Assembly (NCBI GenBank): GCA_026419775.2
Contig: JAOPGA020000476.1
Span: 24,283-88,282 of the forward strand
Direction of reading: 5' to 3'
From: Acrasis kona
Taxonomy: Eukaryota > Heterolobosea > Eutetramitea > Acrasida > Acrasidae
DNA: 64,000 bases
In this document: positions 24,662-33,575 of the stretch, one piece after another
How the letters are laid out: every line of letters begins with the position of its first letter
Numbering within the stretch: position 1 is the first letter of the stretch
Program-made: the position numbers and the translations under genes
The notes under the pieces: model-generated
The model's database searches: none
Seen by the model: only the letters and a program-made list of their open reading frames with translations
What the model was told of the DNA's origin: nothing

Positions 24662-25723
24662 ATGAATAACCAAGACTATGGCCCTGTGCACATATCAGAG
24701 TTTGAGGGTAGCAAGGAGAACATTAAGCCCATAAAAAAAGGAAGGAAGGCATCAGAATTAAGAAAACAATTTGCCCCACTTACCAACGTCTTTTGTGACA
24801 CTTCAGCACCACAACATCAGGACAAAAATGCCATTTGCTTTGACAACCACAACACAAAACCAAAACTAGCATATGAAAGAGCAGTGTGGGAGAACCTTGT
24901 TCGTCAACCAAGTTCAGACTGTCTTCAAACATGGTTAAATTACCTTGAGTGGATTGAGAATAGTTACCCAACACTTGGTCCAGAAAGCCAATACATCGAT
25001 GTTATACAGCGCGTTTCACGCGACTTTATGAAGAATCCAGAATTGAAGGGAAGATATTTGAACGATGAACGATTTATTTGTATCTGGTTAAAATATGCGG
25101 ATACTTGTTCAGAACCTTTGGATGTTTTTGCCTTTATGGATACAAATGGAATTGGCTGTGATTATGCTCCTTTTTATGTGCAGTGGGCCACTGCTCTTGA
25201 GGATGCAAAGGATTTAAAATCTGCAGATGCTGTTTTGTCAAGAGGGTTGAACAGAGAAGCAAAACCACTCCATCTCATGAGGTCGGCACATGAAGGATTA
25301 TCATACAGACTTGCCAAGTACTTAAAGCAACAAATTACCGCACCTCGTACCCAACCTCCAACTCTCCAACGAGCACCCTTCGCACCCATTGGAAGCACAT
25401 CAACATCTTCTGCAAGACCAATGTTAACATCTGCCCCAAAATCACTGAAGCCAATTAGAATGCAACAGTCACTGGTCAAAAGAAAGAATGATGCTACTTT
25501 TAAAGTTTATAGTGACGAAAACGCACCTCAAGTTGGCAGAGTACTTCCCTTCCAATCTGAACATCAAATGACCTGGGATAGTTTGCCCACAGAAACGCAA
25601 AGTGAGAAGGAGAATACAATGTTACCTACAAGGTGGAATCATCTAATGCCCCAACATCACATCACTTCCACTCACGTACCTCCGGCGTATGAGGAGTTTA
25701 CAATATACGCAGATGAAGAATAA
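24662..25723 (+). CDS. MAD3: Mad3/BubR1-like spindle checkpoint protein without kinase
   Basis: Subunit of the mitotic checkpoint complex that inhibits APC/C-Cdc20 until kinetochores attach. 353 aa from ATG 24662; upstream in-frame codons at 24509 lack conservation. The N-terminal KEN box (GSKENIKP, residues 18-20) precedes the Bub1/Mad3 TPR region (about 65-220: WENLVRQPSSDCLQTWLNYL ... DERFICIWLKYADTC ... APFYVQWATALEDAKD). Then come FKVYSDEN (F280) and SEKENTM (KEN 316-318), ending in FTIYADEE (F346). The two F-x-[IV]-Y-x-D motifs fit the ABBA consensus for Cdc20 binding, flanking the second KEN. No kinase domain follows the TPR, so this is the Mad3-type split product rather than MadBub. 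No GLEBS motif is evident. Confidence 0.9.
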   Translation: MNNQDYGPVHISEFEGSKENIKPIKKGRKASELRKQFAPLTNVFCDTSAPQHQDKNAICFDNHNTKPKLAYERAVWENLVRQPSSDCLQTWLNYLEWIENSYPTLGPESQYIDVIQRVSRDFMKNPELKGRYLNDERFICIWLKYADTCSEPLDVFAFMDTNGIGCDYAPFYVQWATALEDAKDLKSADAVLSRGLNREAKPLHLMRSAHEGLSYRLAKYLKQQITAPRTQPPTLQRAPFAPIGSTSTSSARPMLTSAPKSLKPIRMQQSLVKRKNDATFKVYSDENAPQVGRVLPFQSEHQMTWDSLPTETQSEKENTMLPTRWNHLMPQHHITSTHVPPAYEEFTIYADEE

Positions 25724-26017
25724 CGTATGCTGTAATTTATGTTAATAATACATTTTATATTTTCAACTCCACATTTGAATTTCGATCTTTGATGTTGCAC
25801 CAAACAAAAATTATACAAACATTTGTATCGATATATCCACTTTACTTTCCTTGTTCTATTATATTAAACTCACCATTTACATCATCTTCTGTTTTTGTAG
25901 CTCAATGATGGAGTATTTCATTTCTGCGTTGCTATTCTCCTCAATCTTCGGAAATTTAATGTCCGCTTAAAAATTGTAATAGGAAGATTTTAAGAAAACA
26001 GGCACAGGATCTTTGTC

Positions 26018-28078
26018 ATGTCCAATCAAAGTAAGCCTGTTTGGAATGCCCTCGGCCACACAGCCGTGGGTTTGACTGAGCTTTTCCTAAGCATCTATCA
26101 AAACCCAAAATATAGGAAAGCGGCATCATATACAATTGGAGGAAGTGCCATTCTCACAGCAGCCTCCATCGGACTCTTGAAGTATTGGAACTTTAAGCAA
26201 AAATTAGAACAAACGGAGAATAGTACTCAAACAAAAAATAGACCAAAAGCCAAAGTTGATGGTAAATTCTTGGAGAGACTCAAGCTATTGCTAAACATTG
26301 TTGTTCCCGGAGTCAAGTAAATATTTAATTATTTTGCCTGCGCCTAACAAACATAGATCAAAGGAGTTCCTCCAGTTAATTGCATTATCCGTTGTGGTCA
26401 TTGCAAGAACATTAATTAGTAATTGGTTGAGTTCATTGAGTGGTGACGTATCGAAGACACTCATTGAGTTGGACTTTAGAGAATTCTGCAGAACGCTAGC
26501 TTTGAGTAGTTTACTATCCATTGGTAGCGCGTTATTGGCACCAACACTCAAGTACCTAATCAACAAGCTCAGCTTGGAATGGCGTATATCCCTAACTAAG
26601 CACATTCACACCAAATACTTGAGAAACATGATGTACTACAAGACCGCATACCTAAACACAGATGTTGGCAATCCGTAAGTCGTCACCCATGATGGTCCCG
26701 AAAACTAAAAAATAACAGCGATCAATGCATCACACAGGATGTTGAAAAGTTCACTGAAGGCATGTGCAGCTTGTATTCAAACTTGGTCAAGCCCATCGCC
26801 GACGTGTTGCTCTACACCTACCAATTGGTCAACATTGCAGGAACCGGAGGTCCATTGGCCATCGTCGGATACACCTCCATCTCCTTCATCTTGATGACCA
26901 TCTTGAGACCTCCATTCTCCAGCATGACCAGTAAGCTACAAAACATGGAGGGTAAATTCAGATACTGTCACATTCGTACCGCCACCAACGGAGAGAGTAT
27001 TGCATTCTACGGAGGAGACGAATTAGAAAAGAGCATCGTCGACAACAGCTTCAAGGAACTCTACGACCACAAGAAGAGCTTAGTGAAGGCTCATTTATAC
27101 TTTGGAATCTTTAACGACTTTTTCGTGTTCAATCTACCTCAATGCGTGTCGTGGTTGATCGCCATGGTACCAGTGTTCTTTGGAAATCTCCAAGGAGCCA
27201 ACCAAGCAGAACTAGCAAGACAGTTGCGTTACTTGGCAGCCGTCATTAGTCACGAATTCCAAGCCTTGGGAGAAATCATCACTTTGAACACCAGATTGAG
27301 CGAAATTGCAGGTTACACCGCTAACGTTTGCAACCTACTCGAGACCATCGACGAAATCGACAAGCACGACGTCGAAAAGAGAGATAAACACTTTGAGCTC
27401 GGCGACACGATCAAATTCGAAAATGTCACATTGGTCACTCCTGCAGATGTGGTGCTCGCCAAGCACTTGACCTTTGAAGTCAAGCCAATGCACAATCTAT
27501 TGGTAACTGGTCCCAACGGAACCGGTAAGAGCAGTTTGTTCAGAATCTTGGGTGGACTGTGGTACATTCAAGAAGGTATCATCAAGAAACCAGGTGGATC
27601 TCAATTACAAACCTTCGGGGACATTTACTATGTGCCCCAAAAGCCTTATAACGCTCTGGGAACGTTGAGGGATCAAATCATTTACCCTGAAGCACCAGAT
27701 AGCACCAGGAGCAGGAACATGACCAACGATGAGTTGATTGGTTTGTTGAAGAGAGTGAGAATCGATTACATTGTCGAGAGAGAAGGTGGATTCGATATTG
27801 TGAAGAATTGGGACGATATCTTATCGTTGGGAGAGCAACAACGTTTGGCCATGGCCAGATTGTTCTATCATAGACCAAAGTATGCCATTTTGGACGAGTG
27901 CACCAGTGCCGTTAGCGTTGATATTGAGAAGAATTTGTATCAACAATGTAAGGACGAGAACATTACGTGCGTCACTATATCGTTGAGACCTGCACTCAAG
28001 CCATACCATACTCATGAGTTGAGCTTTGATGGAGAGGGTGGATGGAAGATTGAGGAAATTACTGAAGACCAATTGTAA
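26018..28078 (+). CDS. ABC transporter subfamily D half transporter, peroxisomal type (3 exons)
   Basis: Half-size ABCD transporter (ALDP/PMP70 family) that as a dimer imports acyl-CoAs or related substrates into peroxisomes. Exons 26018-26316, 26357-26674 and 26719-28078 (introns 40 and 44 bp) give 658 aa. N-terminal hydrophobic segments precede a TMD with NPDQCITQDVEKFTEG, matching the ABCD 'NPDQ' loop, and SEIAGYTANV near the EAA-like region. The NBD carries Walker A TGPNGTGKSSL, Q-loop VPQKPY, signature LSLGEQQRLAMAR and Walker B YAILDECTSAVS. The signature has LSLGE in place of LSGGE, as in other ABCDs. It could also be an ABCD4-like lysosomal protein; the N-terminus does not decide. Confidence 0.9.
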
Positions 28079-28090
28079 AGTGTGATTGTT

Positions 28091-29390
28091 TTAATCTTGT
28101 TCTTCTTCTTCATCTTGTTCATCTTCTGCTTGTTCTTCTTCTTCTTCTTGTGGTTCGTTATCTGGTTCGTAATCTAATCCTCCTTGAATGTAATCGAATC
28201 CGTATTCTTCAAAAGTTGATTTTACGAAGCCACTCGTTTGGGAAGGAGTGGGTGCATCCCATAATACTGGCACCTAACCATGCGCTAGTGATTGGATTGT
28301 CGCAGGATGTGACATTGACTGCTCCCTTTAATGATCTCTCTTCTCTTTGTTCCTTGGTCTCGTCGAGTTTCTCCTTTTTGGTTTCGTACCATGTTGATTG
28401 TTTTCCTTGTTTTTTGACTTGTTTAATTGTGTATAGATTTTGTTGTCCCTTGATCTCTGTTTGGAGTCTTGAATTGAAACCTTCGAATAATGTACTTCCT
28501 CCGCATACAACAATGTTTTCACGCATGCGGCTACGTAAATCCATTGCTACTTTTGAAATGGATTCCTTCACTAGATCAACAACTCCTGTTTGTTCATTGC
28601 CGATCATGCTTGGGTTGAAGAGAATTTCTGGTATTGTGTATAATTCCTGTTCAAGTGTGATTTGAACTCCATCTGGTAATATGTAATGTTTTTGTTTCTG
28701 TTCAGGAAGCAATTCTTGTCCTTCAAAGTCGGGCGAGACGAAACATAACTTTTCTTTGATGTCTCTTGAAATTTGTTTTTCTCCCGAACTCTCCAAGGTG
28801 TATCCTTTTTCTGTTAGCATCCGAACAAGATGGTTTGTTAGATCTCTACCACCGGTTCCTATTTGTTGGATGGCGTGCAAATCTACAAAGCCCTCAGCAA
28901 CTGGCACTGCATTAGCTCCACTGTCACCAACGTCAAGTACGATACCAGTGGTGCGACCACTAGCGTACAAAGACATAAGCTGACCTAATACTAGCTTTAC
29001 TTTATCAAATCCGAAAGATTCGAAAAGTATTTCATACCACTTTTGTTTACTTACATCAGAGTTGAAAGGTGGTTCTGTGATAAGTGCTGCGTGGTCTTCA
29101 GGGAAAATTTGAAGTTCATTATTGAAAGTATGTTTCATGAGCAACTCCATGTCATCCCAATTAGTTACAACACCATGTTCGATAGGACTTCTCATCGCAA
29201 GTAATCCGCGTCTACTTTGTGCTTGCTCTCCAACATAGGTATCTCTGCCACCTATGATACCTGAAAGAACCGCTCTCTCCTTGTGCCTTCCAACTAAAGT
29301 GGGTATGATGCATCTTGGCTCATCCTCGCCCGAGAATCCTGCCTTGATCAAACCTGCACCAACATCAACAATAACAGGTGGTTGTGACAT
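28091..29390 (-). CDS. Divergent actin-like protein with insert and acidic tail; frame break near the C-terminus
   Basis: Actin-fold ATPase, 29390 down to a stop at 28209 (393 aa) in one frame. Actin landmarks are VDVGAGLIKAGFSGED, the phosphate loop region GIVLDVGDSGANAVPV, IGTGGRDLTNHL, NIVVCGGSTLFEGF and SAWLGASIMG...EWLRK. Compared with actin, about 25 extra Lys/Glu/Gln-rich residues replace the short loop after the GGST helix. At EWLRK the actin alignment leaves this frame and continues in the next one (STFEEYGFDYIQGG, stop at 28091), which then ends in a run of Glu/Asp. The change of frame falls at the A4 run (28220-28223) with no room for an intron, so a single-base indel, assembly error or recoding must be considered. 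It is not conventional actin, and I cannot assign an ARP class. Confidence 0.75.
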
Positions 29391-30076
29391 TGACGTTTGT
29401 TTGTAAAGTATAACCTTTTACAATCAAAATGGTTTATAAAGTAACAGGACAAACTTTTTCATTGGTATTTATTGATGGATCTCTGTACATAGTGTTTTAT
29501 TCTCATAATTATAAGCATTCCAAGATAATCCTATTAGTAATAGTATTCCGTTTGTTGAGGTGAGACTTTTGTCAAGAGTGTATGCCTTTTATATGAACGA
29601 ATGCTGCATTTGTGATAAGATTGCAAAACGCCATTTCAAGAGTGTATACCCTCTAGATGAACAAGTTCCACGGTACTATAAATACAGAACATGCTATGTA
29701 AATAATATATCAAAAAACAGTAACAAGCAGTTTGATACAAGTCTCCCTGTTACTAATACCATACATCTCATTATCCTCAACAACGTCACAAACTGTTTTG
29801 ATAGAGGATTCTAGGTTGATATGTTTCAGGTAGTCTCTAACAATACGAGGAATTGATGTCATGGATTTCGTGAATTAGAACAAAGTGGTGGGTGATTGTG
29901 CGTGTGAGGATTGTTGTTTGTGAGATTTCTGGTTTGTTATAATTCTGACGATATAATAAAATGTCTGGCTTGGAGTCTGATTGCAACATCTATATAAAGT
30001 GACAAAGGAGCGCGACAGAATAAATTAACTAAAATATTGATAACTCAAACCACTGTTCTTTATATTACTGGAACTT
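29391..30076. other. Gene-poor stretch between the actin-like gene and 30077-30931
   Basis: 686 bp, AT-rich. It holds two short open frames without recognisable motifs: an ATG frame of 44 codons from 29428 and an 84-codon frame without ATG from 29560. I see no convincing gene. The region should include the promoter of the minus-strand actin-like gene. Confidence 0.4.
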
Positions 30077-30931
30077 TCATCTTTTATCACAGTCCTCACC
30101 GGAGATGTCAATTACAACATTATTTAAGGCTTCATCAATATCATCCATATTATCAAAGAAGTCGGCATCTGTGGTAGGTAAGCCAGGCAGTAACGCAGCA
30201 GGCCAAGGATCGACTATACTGTTGGTCAGAGACAAGGGAGAATCAGCGATACCAGCCTTGCGAAACTCCATGAGGTATTGATCAAATTTACCAGGTTTGA
30301 AGTTTGCCAACACTCTATTCTCCCCGGTATAGTCTTTGTCTTGATTTACTACCCTTGGATTTACCCTGCCACTTGTTATTCCCCTATCTCTTCTCTGTAG
30401 AGGTCCCTGCATCATAACTACATCTCCTACAGAACGGTTGTTCTTCTTTCTGGCCATAAACACTAGTGTTGACTTTTTATATCCTTTTCGGAGTCTAGTG
30501 TGAATTAGACTTGTGGCTAACGCACCAACACTAATTGAGCGGCTGGCTACATCAATTTGTATCACCATGCCTTTTGAATTACCGTTTTCTTTGTGAGAAG
30601 CGGGTAGGCTGTTGTAATTTTTCCACATCACCGATTTGAATGGAAAGTCTCTTCTTCTTCTGACACCTTCATGATATGTCACTGTTGCATGGCAACTGCA
30701 ACATTTAAGAATAAAAATAATATCCTCAAATATTGTATTTGTTCTGAACTGTTTAGTGTAGAAGCATGCTGTGAATACGGAATTCCTGGAGCATGGTACC
30801 ATGTTTCTTCTGAAAAGATTATGTGTCAAGTCTATTTCGTCATTGTCAATGTCACACGTTATTTCATCATAAATGGTAGTGTTTAGTTCAAAATTATCGT
30901 CTGTTGAATCGATCAAAATTGGACTGGTCAT
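30077..30931 (-). CDS. Conserved-looking protein of unknown function, possible nucleic-acid binder
   Basis: 284-aa single-exon protein that I do not recognise. The N-terminus is acidic. A middle region (about residues 50-165) looks like a folded beta-rich domain with a Cys/His cluster (LKCCSCHATVTYH), a basic stretch (GVRRRRDFPFKSVMW), VIQIDVASRSISVGALATSL, then RLRKGYKKSTLVFMARKKNNR. The tail is acidic with hydrophobic residues (FFDNMDDIDEALNNVVIDI), reminiscent of transactivation segments. A transcription-factor-like role is a guess from this charge layout. Codon use and the long frame support a real gene. Confidence 0.6.
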   Translation of the reverse strand: MTSPILIDSTDDNFELNTTIYDEITCDIDNDEIDLTHNLFRRNMVPCSRNSVFTACFYTKQFRTNTIFEDIIFILKCCSCHATVTYHEGVRRRRDFPFKSVMWKNYNSLPASHKENGNSKGMVIQIDVASRSISVGALATSLIHTRLRKGYKKSTLVFMARKKNNRSVGDVVMMQGPLQRRDRGITSGRVNPRVVNQDKDYTGENRVLANFKPGKFDQYLMEFRKAGIADSPLSLTNSIVDPWPAALLPGLPTTDADFFDNMDDIDEALNNVVIDISGEDCDKR

Positions 30932-32387
30932 TTGCTAAATAATAATATCTAGTATTTCAAACTTTCTTTTGGGTTTGTGGTTACTTAAACTTAATGATAT
31001 TTTTTTTTTGGGTCAACGGGAAAATGGAAGTAGGTCAACTGTATGGTTGAGTGAACGAGAATTTTCGTGTGAGACACTTCCAAATCAATAGATGGCCAAT
31101 TCTTTTCTGGCAGTCAACGAGTCAAACCACTCACACAATGCTCATCCTAAAGAAAGGTTTTTTAAAGTATTTTGTTTATTGTCTAAGCATACAAGCAATG
31201 GTCAAAAGAATCAAAGCACTTGTGACGCATGCATTTTCCACACTTTTCACACCCATACACTCCTTGCACGGGCAATGTCGTAGCTGCCTCCAATAACACA
31301 CAACACAGTTGCCTCTTCCTTTCTGAAGCTTCTTACAGCACATTTCAAATTAATAAAAGGTAAACTATTAAGGTAAGAACGTTATGCTTCGTAAAGCACG
31401 CCTTTATGCTTAGGATTATAGAAAGCACACATTATTTTTATCAGCCTGCTCAGGTAGCGACTATCGATTGTTAAAAAAATTGGCTCATTCGACGACTTGG
31501 GATTAATAGATTACTTGGGTTACGAAGTGAGAAAGAGAGTAAAAACAAATATGGGCTCGTCGCACGGCTCTCACCTCCACATAGCATCGAAAGATATCCA
31601 GCGCTTACAAACATTATACAACACCCGGGACAGCAGGGCAAAACAATGTCCAAACAATAACCTGAATCAGGGGAAATACGGTCTAAACCTATGCAGTTAC
31701 TACTATATGATTAATGTGTTACTACTATATGATAATATATAGAGCGGGTTAACCAACATATTATCCACGCAAACGATAACAAGAAGCCCCGCATAGAAAC
31801 ACCTAATGCATTATAATATAGTGCAGATTAATCCACATACTACAATCCCCATAATCTCTCACAAGTTGCGTGAAGACGATCTTCCAGTCCCCAAATCTTA
31901 GTGATGCCGCACTATCACCTACTATCGCCATGTTGATCAATTTATCAATGGATGCATCCGGATCCTTGAAGTAGATTTAATTCCTTTCCTCGAAGAGGTC
32001 TAATCTCTTCTCCAACAAAACGATGCGTTCCATGTATTCATTTATTAGAGCGGTTGCTTCTAATTGTAGAATTTTATCTTCGTGAACGGAGACCAGATCC
32101 TCCACAATCTGCAGACGTCTGGTAGCATGCCTTGTGCTGACGGAGGGTCTCTTGCACTGGTAGTGGATAATATATCATTCATGTTTGGTTTTGGTTCACA
32201 AATTTTGTTGTCAGTGATTACATATAGTTTGTAGCTAGGATGGATATCCCTTCGGAGCATCCTGTTGTCACAGCTTGGCCACCAATATTGCGTCGCCTTC
32301 AAGATCCGCCCTAAGAGTAAGAGATAATTATAAATTAGAGATGAAAATTTGATTTTCTATTAAAGAAAAGCATATGAACTTAATCAC
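30932..32387. other. Gene-poor island left of the retroelement fragment
   Basis: About 1.45 kb with no intact gene. It holds a Cys-rich minus-strand relic at 31183-31333 (separate entry). Around 31980-32110, also on the minus strand, is a short coiled-coil-like reading frame (residues such as INEYMERIVLLEKRL) that is not continuous with any gene. No terminal repeats could be identified by eye. Confidence 0.4.
31183..31333 (-). pseudogene. Cys-rich zinc-finger-like relic, perhaps a DNA-transposase C-terminus
   Basis: A 49-codon open frame ending at a stop contains RQLCCVLL, then YGCEKCGKCMRHKCFDSF and a final His-Cys pair. The clustered Cys pairs followed by a C-F-x3-F-D-H ending resemble the Cys-rich tail of piggyBac-type transposases, but the spacing between Cys pairs is not canonical and no transposase core is present upstream. 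It could equally be a decayed host zinc finger. Confidence 0.25.
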
Positions 32388-32915
32388 ATGACTTCGGCTG
32401 TTGCATATACTAAATTAAGTCGCTTGATTCAGAAGTTACGTGATGATAAGCTTCTTGTTAATCGGTCAAAGTCCTTGATTGTGCCTACTCGCCAAATTGA
32501 TTATTTGCAGTATAGGTTGGATTTAGAGAGACATCAGATTTTCGGAACCGGTTTGTCTCAACGTATTCGTGATTTACGCTCTGATTTGTTTTCAGTTCCT
32601 GTTGACGATCGTTTAGATGCATTAGAACATTTTGCCAGCACATGGCATGCTGATGTGCCTAGTCGGTCACTACGTAGAGAGGTTTGCTCTATTCTGCAGG
32701 CTATGCGATCCTCTCTTAAAAGTAACCAAGATTTTGTTGGTTTTAGAGACGCTGCTGTGCGCTTGGTTGATCAATGTTTGTGTATCTCTAACGTGGAGAC
32801 ACACTTAAATTACTACGACAACGTTTGGCTGTGTATACCTAAACGTGGAAATAAAAGTACTTACTGTTATAGTATACTTCTTATACACTTAATAAATGCT
32901 TCTACGTTACGTTGA
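32388..32915 (+). mobile_element. Retroelement fragment: reverse-transcriptase-like segment (fossil)
   Basis: A 175-codon frame resembles the end of a reverse-transcriptase palm and its connection to downstream domains: LIQKLRDDKLLVNRSKS, then a predicted strand ending in QIDYLQYRLDLE, as in retrotransposon RTs of the LTR/DIRS type. The catalytic palm motif, integrase or recombinase, and terminal repeats are not seen. The element is broken and incomplete, so probably old. Family assignment beyond 'retroelement' is uncertain. Confidence 0.45.
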
Positions 32916-33575
32916 GCGGTCCTGTTGGGACTGCGCCTGCCTGGTGAGCAACTCTCGATGACATCATCATATGCTCCTGTGGTTGACCTGATCACGTTCA
33001 CAACCCTTTCTTCGGCTCCCAGTATAAGGTTTGGAAACGCTTTAAGGTTTGAAGTAGTTATGAATGAAACTTTCTTGTATTATTTGCAGAACGGAGGCTT
33101 GACAAGAACCAATAAAAGCGTTTGCTGTTGTGGTCAGTTCAAAGAATGAAAATGTTGTGATTGGCACTGTAAATTATTTTATGTACATCGATGTTCCTGT
33201 TATAAAATGTGTAAAACAAGACAAATCGTCAGTGTACATCATGAATTTTACACATTCAGTACATACAAAATCAAGTTAGTACATCTAGGAGAGCATGGCA
33301 ATGTAAGATCAATGATGAACAAGATTCCCTGTCGATAATGACTTTGAGTTTAAACAGTACTTCAGGAAATCAAATCTTGATGTGTTATTGGTCGATCAGT
33401 CCTTGGAGGCACATATTCTGTTAAGAGATTTACTAAGTATTAATGCTGTAATGTTGTGTAAAAACTATGAAGTGGAAGGGAAATTAAGATTTAAATTGAA
33501 AAACCAAAATAACTATTAGTGTTTAAGTTATTTTAGTTTCGTATCTTAACCCAGACAGTTCAAATACAACATAAC
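32916..33575. other. Non-coding stretch between the retroelement fragment and the fusion gene
   Basis: 660 bp without a supported gene; short open frames have no recognisable motif. The right part, after about 33480, is AT-rich and is the likely promoter of the gene starting at 33576. Confidence 0.4.

Noticed and set aside
28150-28665. 171-codon plus-strand frame opposite the actin-like gene
   Set aside because: Lies entirely antisense to clearly conserved actin-fold coding sequence and has no motif.
29560-29814. 84-codon plus-strand frame with Cys residues
   Set aside because: No ATG, no motif, and no neighbouring exon that would join in frame.
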